From: Acidobacteriaceae bacterium
GTDB taxonomy: Bacteria; Acidobacteriota; Terriglobia; Terriglobales; Acidobacteriaceae
Assembly (NCBI GenBank): GCA_013361705.1
Contig: JABFXN010000178.1
Coordinates: forward strand, 1 to 40,926
Length of the DNA: 40,926 bases
Direction of reading: 5' to 3'
The position numbers and the translations under genes were made by a program. The notes under the pieces were generated by a model. The model saw only the letters and a list, made by a program, of their open reading frames with translations. It searched no databases and was not told the origin of the DNA. This document shows positions 1 to 8,327 of the stretch, one piece after another; the first letter of the stretch is position 1; each line of letters begins with the position of its first letter.

Positions 1-43
1 CGGTGCTGCTCGATCGTATCGAAAACCCACCTTTACTGAAGAA

Positions 44-141
44 CTATATAGCGGGCCTTCAGCCCTTAGTTTTCAATGGGCCGGAGACCTGGGGCGTTGC
101 CCCAGGCTGGTATCGAGCGCGCCTTCAGCGCTTATATATAG
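44..141. repeat. REP-like palindromic element, family A copy 1
   Basis: Outer ends ctatata/tatatag; three short inverted repeats GGGC-CTTCA-GCCC, CCTGGGG-CGTTG-CCCCAGG (88-106), GCGC-CTTCA-GCGC; same layout near 5449, 9088 and 31903. Confidence 0.75.
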
Positions 142-313
142 CCCTACGTAGCTCGGGCCAAACCGGGGTTACCGGCGAACTTGTTGATGCGGCCCCGCAA
201 AAATCTCCTGGCGCAGGCCATCGCTACGGAACGAGTTCGCATCACATCTTCGTCCGGTTGTGCGGGAAAGCCGCGCCGGTCGATCCCTCTGACGATTTGC
301 AGGGCAAAACAAT

Positions 314-2737
314 ATGAATCGCAAGCTGTGTGTCTTTCTTGCTTTTGGTTTCTTTCTCCTGGCTGCTCCCGTATTTGCTACCGTCTCGGTTTCCAGTCCT
401 CAGAACGGCTCGACGGTGAGCTCCCCGGTCAGTTATGTTGCCACGGCTACTGCCTCCACCTGCTCCAGCGGCGTCGCCGCGATGGGGATCTATGTCAATA
501 ACTCGCTCGTCTATCAGGTGAACGGCGCCTCGCTTAACACCAAGCTCACGATGAGCCCGGGTTCGTATTACACGGTGGTGCAGGAGTGGGATAACTGCGG
601 CGGTTCAACGACGACGCCGGTCAGTATTACGATCCCTGGCGGCAGCACACAGAACGGCGTCACCGTCAGCTCGCCTGCGAACAACAGCACGGACACCTCT
701 CCTGTGACCTACACCGCTACAGCGGGCAGCACCACCTGCGCGGCAGGTGTGGCGGCGATGGGCATCTATGTCAATAACACGCTTGCCTACCACGTCAACG
801 GCGCGTCGCTTAATACCAAGCTGACTCTCAATCCAGGCACATACAACACCTTCGTGCAGGAATGGGATAACTGCGGTGGAGCACTCAATACACCGGTAAA
901 CATCACGGTCAGGAACCAGGCGCCGCCTACAGTCAACTTCACCGCGACCTCTTCCACGATTACGGCGGGCAGCTCTTCCACACTCAAGGTCATCGCCGGC
1001 GATGCCACCAGCGTCGTTATTAGCGGGAACGATGGCTCCAACTACACGCTCGCCGCGACCGGCGGAACGCAGGTGGTCACACCCAACGCCACAACCAACT
1101 ACACGGCAACGGCCACGAACTCGGATGGCAATACCTCGGTGGTTGCTACGGTTACGGTTGTGCCCGCAGCCGATCTGCAGAAGATCAATCATGTGGTCTT
1201 CATGCTGCAGGAGAACCGAAGCTTCGACAGCTACTTCGGCATGCTGAATCCGTATCGCCTGAGCAATGGCTGGAATATCGGTCAGGACGGAAAGACCTAC
1301 AACGTCGACGGCATCGACGATAAGCTCGCCAGTGTCAGCAACCAGAATGACGAGGGTGTCTCGTATCAACTCTTCAAGCTGAAGAGCAGTTGCATCGATG
1401 ACGCCAGCTCCTCATGGCTGGAGAGCTATGGCGATGTCAGCCGCTATGACTTCAGCACGCTACGCGGCATCAATCTTGATGGCTTCGTGCACACGGCGGA
1501 AGGCTTTGCGAAGTCGTGCCTGCAGTCGGGAGTCTGCTCCGGCAGCTATAGCGATACCAACGGCATGCGTGTGATGGGGTACTACGATCAGGGGTTCCTG
1601 AACTACTACTACTACATGGCGTCGCAGTTCGCAGTCTCTGACCGCTGGTTCTCGCCGCTGTCAAGCAAGAGCATTCCCAACCGCATTGCCACCTTTAGCG
1701 GAGGTACCACGCAGGGCCTGGTCTTCGATCCTGGCTCGAACGACCATCTGCCGCAGCTTGGCCTGCCGACCATCTTCCAGGAGCTCGACCAGTCCAGTGT
1801 GAGCTGGAAGGTGTACTACACGGTCACGCAGGGTTCATGCCTCTCTGCGGATGACTGCACGGGAGGCGCGGCGGCGCAGTTCCCAGCCACCGTCCTTAGC
1901 TACTTTGGGTGGGCGAACAAATATCTCTACCAGAACCCTTCGGGCTCAGCATGCGTGGCTCCGACGCAGAAGTCCAGTGTTGTGGGCGATGCCTCCAACT
2001 CCTTCTGCATCGATCCCAACCACGTCGCTCCACTCTCGACTTACTTTACTGACCTGACCAACAACACGCTGCCGAGCTTCTCCTTCATCGAGGCCGGCTA
2101 TGGTCAAAACGACGAGCACCCAGGCTCCGGCGGATCGAACATCGTCGGACAGGCGCAGGTTGCGAAGGTCGTGAATGCTCTCACGGCCAGCCCGGAGTGG
2201 AAGGACTCGGTCTTCTTCCTCAGCTACGACGAGGGCGGCGGACCGTACGACCATGTGCCTCCGGTGCCCGGCGCATCGAACGCCAATACCGATGCCTCGC
2301 TTGGTTCGATTCCGGACATCGCGCAGATCTCCGTGAATGCTGATTCCTACAAACCCTGCGTGCCCACCGGCGGCGTGCCGACGACACACTGCGACCTGAA
2401 CTCGAACGATCCCGGAGCCAATGCAGCCGACGCTCCAGCCAAACAGGGCTTCGCCGCTCAGCTCGGCTTCCGCGTTCCGAACATCGTCATCTCGCCCTTC
2501 AGCCGCAAACATTTCGTCTCGCATACACCGATGGATCACACGGCCGTGATCAAGTTCGTAGAGAACCGCTTCCTGGGGTCCTCCGCACACCTGACGGCCC
2601 GCGATGCGGCTCAGCCGAATCTGCTGGAGTTCTTCGACTTCAATGCAGTGCCGTGGTCAACGCCACCGACACCTCCGGTGCCGGTGAGCGTGCAGTCGCT
2701 TGGGTATGATCCGTGCACACCTACGAAGATGTATTAG
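314..2737 (+). CDS. Exported phosphoesterase / phospholipase C family protein with two N-terminal Ig-like repeats
   Basis: Signal peptide MNRKLCVFLAFGFFLLAAPVFA; phosphoesterase-family motif HVVFMLQENRSFDSYFGMLNPYR; duplicated VSSPxNxS...AAMGIYVNN...VQEWDNCGG domain. Confidence 0.88.
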   Translation: MNRKLCVFLAFGFFLLAAPVFATVSVSSPQNGSTVSSPVSYVATATASTCSSGVAAMGIYVNNSLVYQVNGASLNTKLTMSPGSYYTVVQEWDNCGGSTTTPVSITIPGGSTQNGVTVSSPANNSTDTSPVTYTATAGSTTCAAGVAAMGIYVNNTLAYHVNGASLNTKLTLNPGTYNTFVQEWDNCGGALNTPVNITVRNQAPPTVNFTATSSTITAGSSSTLKVIAGDATSVVISGNDGSNYTLAATGGTQVVTPNATTNYTATATNSDGNTSVVATVTVVPAADLQKINHVVFMLQENRSFDSYFGMLNPYRLSNGWNIGQDGKTYNVDGIDDKLASVSNQNDEGVSYQLFKLKSSCIDDASSSWLESYGDVSRYDFSTLRGINLDGFVHTAEGFAKSCLQSGVCSGSYSDTNGMRVMGYYDQGFLNYYYYMASQFAVSDRWFSPLSSKSIPNRIATFSGGTTQGLVFDPGSNDHLPQLGLPTIFQELDQSSVSWKVYYTVTQGSCLSADDCTGGAAAQFPATVLSYFGWANKYLYQNPSGSACVAPTQKSSVVGDASNSFCIDPNHVAPLSTYFTDLTNNTLPSFSFIEAGYGQNDEHPGSGGSNIVGQAQVAKVVNALTASPEWKDSVFFLSYDEGGGPYDHVPPVPGASNANTDASLGSIPDIAQISVNADSYKPCVPTGGVPTTHCDLNSNDPGANAADAPAKQGFAAQLGFRVPNIVISPFSRKHFVSHTPMDHTAVIKFVENRFLGSSAHLTARDAAQPNLLEFFDFNAVPWSTPPTPPVPVSVQSLGYDPCTPTKMY

Positions 2738-2860
2738 GAACGGGATCACGAGATTCAATAAGAAGTTTGAGTCTTCGGTTGGTCCACGGAGAGCCCGTCT
2801 GCTGGCTATCATCCATTCAGGCTTGGCGCTGACAGCCGCGCCATTTCAGGAGCTTCATCG

Positions 2861-3427
2861 ATGGCCGTTGCGACTCTTTCGAAGGAACAACGAGAGACAC
2901 TCTTCAAAACACTGCAAGACCGCTTTGAGAAAAACGGGAATCGTCATAAGGGGTTGGCGTGGTCTGACGTGCAGGCAAGGCTCGCACGAAAGACCCGGGC
3001 GCTTTGGACGTTGAGCGAGATGGAACGGACAGGCGGCGAACCTGATGTCATCGGCAGGGATGATGCAACGGGGGAATATATCTTCTGCGATTGTTCGGCC
3101 GAGAGTCCCGAGGGTCGCAGGAATGTCTGCTATGACCGGGAAGGGCAAAACAAGCGGGAGAAGGAGGGTCTGCCGGTCGCGGGCAATGTCCTGGATATGG
3201 CGGCTGAGATCGGGATTGAGCCTTTGAACGAAGAGCAGTATCGGGAGTTGCAGAAGCTGGGGAGCTTCGACACCAAGACTCAGAGCTGGTTGAAGACGCC
3301 GGATGAGATTACGAAGCTGGGCGGGGCTATCTTCGGTGATCGGCGCTATGGGCGTCTCTTTGTGTATCACAATACCGCTCCCTGCTTTTATCGCGGCAGA
3401 GGGTTTCGCGGATTGCTGAGGGTTTGA
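2861..3427 (+). CDS. DUF4256 domain-containing protein
   Basis: 188-aa ORF; overall sequence (LSKEQRETLFKTLQDRFEKNGNRHKGLAWSDVQARL..., FVYHNTAPCFYRGRGFRGLLRV) resembles the DUF4256 family. Confidence 0.75.
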   Translation: MAVATLSKEQRETLFKTLQDRFEKNGNRHKGLAWSDVQARLARKTRALWTLSEMERTGGEPDVIGRDDATGEYIFCDCSAESPEGRRNVCYDREGQNKREKEGLPVAGNVLDMAAEIGIEPLNEEQYRELQKLGSFDTKTQSWLKTPDEITKLGGAIFGDRRYGRLFVYHNTAPCFYRGRGFRGLLRV

Positions 3428-3488
3428 GCGGTTCTTCGTTTGTGAGAAGAAGTATGCGTCGAGAAGTAGATTTCCCCGCTGCGCTTCA

Positions 3489-3510
3489 CCCCAACCAGCA
3501 GAGCTGGCCG
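3489..3510. repeat. Family B palindrome (CCCC-AA-CCAGC-AGA-GCTGG-CC-GGG variant)
   Basis: Same architecture as 29148-29171 and 21068-21091 with a different but still paired inner stem. Confidence 0.5.
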
Positions 3511-3617
3511 GGGCCCCCGAACGCTACGAAATGACAAACAAAAAGACGGTCGTGCTGCGGTCGAATGGCTCACCCTTAGCGATTGGGTGGGTGCGAACGG
3601 GGTGAAGAGCGGACCTC

Positions 3618-3730
3618 AGCGGCTGAAGCCGCTTGCTTCTTTGGCGGATGTGCGGCATGGCTGAAGCCATGCCCTTAAGCAAAACGATTCGAGCTGACGT
3701 TCGAATACACCCATTGCGATGCAATGGGTG
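3618..3730. repeat. Cluster of consecutive perfect inverted repeats
   Basis: AGCGGCT-GA-AGCCGCT (3618-3633), GGCATGGCT-GA-AGCCATGCC (3654-3673), ATTCGA-N8-TCGAAT (3687-3706), CACCCATTGC-GAT-GCAATGGGTG (3708-3730). Confidence 0.8.
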
Positions 3731-3801
3731 GAGCCCCTAAAGTGTGGGCTGCGGATTAATACCGTGCAGACATCTGCCGGCTCTCTTTGCCACAATGAGG
3801 C

Positions 3802-4146
3802 ATGGTGCCTTCGAATCTTGCCGCTAACTGGATTGCTGCCTGGAATTCGCATGATCTGGACCAGGTGCTCGAGTTCTACACTGATGACTTTGAGATGTCG
3901 TCTCCGCATATCGTGAACATCATGGGAGAGCCTTCCGGCACCTTGCACGGCAAGCCCGCCATCCGCGCTTACTGGCAGAAGGCCATGGGTCTGTTCCCCG
4001 GTTTGCATTTCACGCTGGAGACGGTTTACACCGGAGCGAATTCAGTGGTGATCGCCTACACCAACCAGGCGGGCCGCCGCTGTGGGGAGATCCTTTTCTT
4101 TAACGATGAAGGCAAGTGTTTCCGCTCAGCCGGGAATTACGCGTGA
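3802..4146 (+). CDS. SnoaL / NTF2-like protein
   Basis: 114 aa; WIAAWNSHDLDQVLEFYTDDFEM...GxxAIRAYWQKAM pattern of the NTF2-like fold. Confidence 0.75.
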   Translation: MVPSNLAANWIAAWNSHDLDQVLEFYTDDFEMSSPHIVNIMGEPSGTLHGKPAIRAYWQKAMGLFPGLHFTLETVYTGANSVVIAYTNQAGRRCGEILFFNDEGKCFRSAGNYA

Positions 4147-4150
4147 GGTA

Positions 4151-4190
4151 GTTGAATGGTTGAATCGTTGGATAGTTGAATAGTTGAATA
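4151..4190. repeat. Octamer tandem array (GTTGAATN)
   Basis: gttgaatg gttgaatc gttggata gttgaata gttgaata: five units of period 8. Confidence 0.85.
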
Positions 4191-4284
4191 GTGCGTGGCG
4201 GAGTGAAGATCGAGGCGCCCTTCGAGGGCGTGACAAGGTACAAGTAGCGTGCGGCGCTTCCGAATCGTCATATACTGCGCTCAC

Positions 4285-5334
4285 ATGATCTGTGCGCGTT
4301 TCTATTGGAAAAAGCTCTTTGGTCTCGCGACAGCCGTTCTTATGGCGAACTCTGCGTTTGCTATGCAGAGTCAGACGGTTTCTGCCGGCCAGCCTGCGGA
4401 TTGCTCCGCGTATGTTTCTGTACCACTGCCCGCGGAAGCGGAAAAGGTTCCAGCTCCGAAGGTATATCCAGCGTGTGCGTCTTATCGCTCCTATCGCGGT
4501 ATCGGGCGTCCGGTGAACTACGCCGAAGCGCGTGCCTGTGCATGGCGGGAGCGCCTTGCGCAGAAGGCTGAACTCGCACAGAACCCGGATCAACCTACGA
4601 GCTGGGTGGTTGGCGGTTCGCTGATCCTGGCCGATCTCTATGCCAACGGTGCAGGAGTGCAGCGTAACGTTCCGCTGGCGATGCGGTTTGCCTGCGAGGC
4701 GGAAGGGTTGATGGCGACGAGCGCGCTGCCGGAGATTGAGGAGCGCGCCCGCGGCAACCATGAGCCGTTTGAGTTCTGCGACCATGCTACGACGACGTTG
4801 AGCGCGACCTTCTGTAGTGATTATGCCTCGGAAGTCAAGGACGAGCGCAGAGGCCGATACGAGAACACGCTCAAGTCTTCGGTGGCTGCTGAGCAGCAGG
4901 CAGCATTTACCAAACTGCTTGCTGCCCGTGATACATACCTCAAGGCACATGCCTCAGAGGTGTATCAGGGTGGCAGCATTCGCAATATACGAACGCTACG
5001 TTCGCAGGAGATTCTCAGCGATCTTTTTCAGGCGGAGCTGGCTCGCTATGAACGCAAGCAGTGGCCTGCACTTTCTGCCAATCAGATTGCTATGTCCGAT
5101 AGTCTGCTACAGCGCGAGTATGAGAAGAAGGTCCAGAGCTTGCGGGCGCAGACGAAGGAAGCGATGGATGAGGGAGCAGTGAAGGCAGAGAGTCTCTCCA
5201 GTGTGGAGAGAACATGGGAGGCGTATCGCGATGCCTGGGTTGCATTTGCACAAGTGCGTTATCCATCCGCTGTTGACGCGATCCGTGCGCAGATTACGTT
5301 AGACCGATATCGGTTGGTGAAGACGATCTCGTAG
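4285..5334 (+). CDS. Exported protein with LprI-like (DUF1311) C-terminal domain
   Basis: Signal peptide MICARFYWKKLFGLATAVLMANSAFA; C-terminus SVERTWEAYRDAWVAFAQVRYP...ITLDRYRLVK. Start moved from 4249 to the ATG at 4285. Confidence 0.7.
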   Translation: MICARFYWKKLFGLATAVLMANSAFAMQSQTVSAGQPADCSAYVSVPLPAEAEKVPAPKVYPACASYRSYRGIGRPVNYAEARACAWRERLAQKAELAQNPDQPTSWVVGGSLILADLYANGAGVQRNVPLAMRFACEAEGLMATSALPEIEERARGNHEPFEFCDHATTTLSATFCSDYASEVKDERRGRYENTLKSSVAAEQQAAFTKLLAARDTYLKAHASEVYQGGSIRNIRTLRSQEILSDLFQAELARYERKQWPALSANQIAMSDSLLQREYEKKVQSLRAQTKEAMDEGAVKAESLSSVERTWEAYRDAWVAFAQVRYPSAVDAIRAQITLDRYRLVKTIS

Positions 5335-5448
5335 GGACTCCTGTTGATCTCAGCCGCTGGACAAAGCGGTCCTTCGCTTTCGCTCAGGATGACAACTAAA
5401 ACGGTTTGGTGCTCGACAAAGCAGTGCTAGAGGCCACAAGCCGCATTT

Positions 5449-5537
5449 CTATAGAGCGGGCCTTCAGCCCTTGGGGTTGTTAATACCGCTAACCTGGGGC
5501 GTTGCCCCAGGCTGGTATAGAACGCGCCTTCAGCGCG
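5449..5537. repeat. REP-like palindromic element, family A copy 2
   Basis: ctatagagcgggccttcagccc...CCTGGGGCGTTGCCCCAGG (5493-5511)...gcgccttcagcgc. Confidence 0.75.
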
Positions 5538-5568
5538 TACCCTGCCGGGGTACCCACCTCGGGAGTCA

Positions 5569-5586
5569 CGAACTTGTTCGTTGGGG
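5569..5586. repeat. Family B palindrome, partial, inverted orientation
   Basis: CGAAC-TT-GTTCG followed by TTGGGG; reverse-complement orientation of the 29148 copy. Confidence 0.55.
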
Positions 5587-5683
5587 TGAACACTAGGAAC
5601 GGAAGGTGGGTTAGGAACACCCTGCATTTCTAACAAAACACAAACCACGTGTCTCGGTACGCACCTGGCAAAGCTTACTGTCG

Positions 5684-6325
5684 TTATTGCACGACTCCTG
5701 AGTCGTCGCCGGTGCTGCTGTTAGCGGCTTTGGTGAGTTGCCAGCCTTGTGGGGTATTGGTGAGCATTGCGGTTGTCGGTTTAGGCCCGCTGAGAGCGAA
5801 CTGTATCGCTGGGAAGGCGATCTTGGTTTCGGGGGCCTCTGCCCAGTCGGGGACGCCGTCGATGGTGTAGTGATAGCTCACCGTCGTGGTCGCTCCTGGC
5901 TGGTCGGACGTAGGCGTGTTGCTGTCAATCGACGCAACCTTGCGATGGCCGTAGCAGAAGTTGCCGTAGCCGGGCTGGGATGGATCCGTAGTCCAGGCGG
6001 AACGGCCCTTTTCGCTGATGTCGTAGTTGTTCATCTGTTTGGAGACGATGATGATCTTCTTCTCGGCCGAGGTGCGGGTCAGCAGTCCCTGATCGACCAG
6101 GGCGTCGAACTGGCGCGTCTTGTCCTGGTCAGAGTGCGCTACTTGTACGGGGAACTGCTGGGGCGTCGGCCATACGCAGAGAGGGTGAGCGGCGTAGTAT
6201 GTATCGATCGCGCCGGCATAGTTAGGAGCGACCGTGGCTGTCTTCTTGCAGGCCGTCATTACAAACGCCAGTGCACTCACCGAGAACGCGACTATCTGCA
6301 GCGCTTCTTTCACCTTCCGTTTCAT
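5684..6325 (-). CDS. Hypothetical (lipo)protein
   Basis: 213-aa ORF; N-terminal hydrophobic segment followed by FVMTACKK (lipobox-like); no recognised family. Confidence 0.6.
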   Translation of the reverse strand: MKRKVKEALQIVAFSVSALAFVMTACKKTATVAPNYAGAIDTYYAAHPLCVWPTPQQFPVQVAHSDQDKTRQFDALVDQGLLTRTSAEKKIIIVSKQMNNYDISEKGRSAWTTDPSQPGYGNFCYGHRKVASIDSNTPTSDQPGATTTVSYHYTIDGVPDWAEAPETKIAFPAIQFALSGPKPTTAMLTNTPQGWQLTKAANSSTGDDSGVVQ

Positions 6326-6417
6326 GCAACCTTAGTTGCCGGGGTAGGGATTGCAGTTGTCACCGTCTAGCCATTCTTTCGGTTATCAATCAGACAGAAC
6401 AACTTAGGTTTGCGCCG

Positions 6418-7077
6418 CTACAGCAGTGTGACGACTCCGGTGGCGACATCGTAGAAGGCAGCCTGAATCTTTAGCTTGCCCTCGTTGACCATAGGCCACA
6501 GCACGGTAGAGGTCTGGGCGAGCAGGTTTGCCTGGATCTGCGCATTTTTCTTGATGGCGGCAACCAGATTTCCTCCTGCGGCCTCGACGGCAGGCTGCAG
6601 ATGCGGATAGAGCGAGGCAATCTGGCCGGGAACGGGCTTTTTCGCGATGGCTGCTTTGACCGCACCACAGTTGGCATGGCCCATGACCACAAGAACCTCT
6701 ACGCCCAGACCGGCGGCTCCGTATTCGAGGCTGCCTATGATCTCAGAGTTGATGATGTTGCCGGCGACACGTCTGACGAAGATGTGACCGATGGTCTGGT
6801 CGAAGACCAGCTCCACGGGAACGCGGGAGTCGGCGCAGGAGAGCACGGCCGCGAAGGGCTCCTGCTTGTCGACCGTGTGTTCCTTCAGAACCTTTAGGTC
6901 CTGTGCAATGCTTGTGTATTGATCGGCCGCGAAGCGTCGGTTACCTTCCATGAGCCGCTGCAGCGCTGCGTCCGGGGAAGAAGGCGGGACTTCCTGTGCG
7001 GCTGATGAGAGGGAAGGTGCGATCGAAGCTGAAGCGGCGGCAACGAGGAAGGTGCGGCGTGACCAAGGTGTGCTCAT
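6418..7077 (-). CDS. Beta-class carbonic anhydrase, probable Tat-exported
   Basis: CADSR...HANCG zinc-site motifs, VRRVAGNI; N-terminus MSTPWSRRTFLVAAASASIA with twin arginine. Start set at 7077; the ORF track start at 7167 runs into a repeat. Confidence 0.88.
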   Translation of the reverse strand: MSTPWSRRTFLVAAASASIAPSLSSAAQEVPPSSPDAALQRLMEGNRRFAADQYTSIAQDLKVLKEHTVDKQEPFAAVLSCADSRVPVELVFDQTIGHIFVRRVAGNIINSEIIGSLEYGAAGLGVEVLVVMGHANCGAVKAAIAKKPVPGQIASLYPHLQPAVEAAGGNLVAAIKKNAQIQANLLAQTSTVLWPMVNEGKLKIQAAFYDVATGVVTLL

Positions 7078-7126
7078 CGGTGTCTCCCGGAGTGACATGG
7101 AACGCAAGGTAAATGGAACGGCGCGG

Positions 7127-7242
7127 TAGAGTATTTCTCCTGTAGATGTAATGCGGGGCTTGTGCATCTATGGGCGTTTTCCTCAATGAAAACGCCGCTG
7201 CACGCTCCTCGCGGTATAGCCAGCAACAGGAGAAATACTCTA
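7127..7242 (-). repeat. Structured repeat, family C copy 1, upstream of the carbonic anhydrase gene
   Basis: Perfect 17-bp terminal inverted repeat tagagtatttctcctgt/acaggagaaatactcta; internal 9-bp hairpin ggcgttttc-ctcaat-gaaaacgcc (7173-7196); second copy at 36254-36361. Confidence 0.8.
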
Positions 7243-7325
7243 ATTTGCCCCTCGACTATACCCCTCTCCTGCTGCGTCGTCATGCACTCCGGCGGTGAAT
7301 TCGGCAGTATCTGTCGCTGAAAGGT

Positions 7326-8309
7326 TCAGGCTTGCGGTTCGTACCAGCGAAGGACACGCAGGGCACGGAGTGTATTCCACCGGCTGGGCCCACCAACTGT
7401 CTCTCCCACCGGAAAAGGGAGCGCCTCGTCATAAGCGATGTCGAGGAGCCAGTGGCCGCCGGGTTGGCGGCGGCTCTTCAGAATGCCGATTGCTTCGCTG
7501 AGCCGCGGATCTGCGCGGTTGGCGGCGCGGAAGTAATCGAGGGCGCGGAGGATGTCGTAGTGGTAGCGCGGCGGGAAGGCGAGCTCCAGGAACTCGGCGT
7601 TTGCAACTTCGCCGGTCGAGAGTCGGCGGAAGAGATTGCGCTGCAGCAGGTACTCTTCCCCGCGAGCTCTGGCTGCGACAACCTCTGGCGCAGGTCCGAC
7701 GGAGCGTTCATACTCGAGCAGGCCTTCGAGAACGCAGATGGTGGTGTGGAAAGAGGAGCGGCTGCTGGTTGGGGCGTCACAATTCCAACCGCCATCTTCA
7801 AGCTGCTGTGAGATAAGACGTTGCGCAAGGGTTGAAGACGGACGGCCGAAGTATCCGCCCAGTGCCAGCACACCGCCGTTGATGCAGGGCTCTTCTTCGC
7901 CCTCGAAGAATGGATTGCCGCCGGGCGTGGGAGGCCGCAGGTCCCAGAAACCGGGATGGTCGTCCCAGCAGAGACTGGTCTCGAGCCGGACCACAGCCGC
8001 ATCGACGGTGGGATCGGCAGGATCGATTCCGATAGAACGCAGCAGAAGCATGGTCACCAGCGTCGATGCCCACGTGGGTTCATCGGTCCGGAGCCATGAG
8101 CCATTCGGTTCCTGACTGGAGAGAACCCTTGCTCCCAGACCTTCGCGTGGGATGCGGGCTCGATCGGGTGAAGCTGGTTGAATGGTTGAATCGTTGAATG
8201 GTTGAATGGTTCCTTCGCTCACCGACGATTGGGAGGATTTCACAAGATCGCGCATTGTCTGCCAGCGGATGGCGGGGTCGGATTCGAGTAGCCAGTCTAG
8301 AGGAGTCAT
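7326..8309 (-). CDS. Prenyltransferase / squalene-cyclase-like alpha-toroid protein
   Basis: MTPLDWLLESDPAIRWQTMRDL, LSSQEPNGSW, ISQQLEDGGWNCDAP, LKSRRQPGGHWLLD (QxxDGxW-like repeats). Confidence 0.7.
   Translation of the reverse strand: MTPLDWLLESDPAIRWQTMRDLVKSSQSSVSEGTIQPFNDSTIQPASPDRARIPREGLGARVLSSQEPNGSWLRTDEPTWASTLVTMLLLRSIGIDPADPTVDAAVVRLETSLCWDDHPGFWDLRPPTPGGNPFFEGEEEPCINGGVLALGGYFGRPSSTLAQRLISQQLEDGGWNCDAPTSSRSSFHTTICVLEGLLEYERSVGPAPEVVAARARGEEYLLQRNLFRRLSTGEVANAEFLELAFPPRYHYDILRALDYFRAANRADPRLSEAIGILKSRRQPGGHWLLDIAYDEALPFPVGETVGGPSRWNTLRALRVLRWYEPQA
8177..8211. repeat. Octamer tandem array (GTTGAATN) inside the CDS at 7326..8309
   Basis: gttgaatg gttgaatc gttgaatg gttgaatg gtt; period 8; encodes ...IQPFNDSTIQP... 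in the minus-strand frame. Confidence 0.85.
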
Positions 8310-8327
8310 CGGAGGTCGCCCGGAGAG

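Noticed and set aside
1-317. ORF 3..317 at the left edge
   Set aside because: Composed largely of the family A palindromic repeat; no protein-like features.
605-1369. 254-aa minus-strand ORF antisense to the phospholipase C gene
   Set aside because: Low-complexity Arg/Val-rich translation typical of GC-rich antisense frames; no family motif or start context, and the opposite strand has a clear gene.
4151-4190. CRISPR-like array
   Set aside because: Units are 8 bp with no spacers and no cas genes nearby; this is a simple tandem repeat.
4126-4950. 274-aa minus-strand ORF opposite the LprI-like gene
   Set aside because: Starts antisense to a convincing exported protein and ends by reading through the octamer repeat (NYSTIQRFNHSTT).
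7074-7283. 69-aa ORF containing GVFIEENAHRCTSP, with similar peptides at 36290-36372 (GVFIAENAHRCGSP)
   Set aside because: The similarity comes from the shared structured DNA repeat, not a conserved small protein; the same repeat also artificially extends the carbonic anhydrase and YVTN ORFs.
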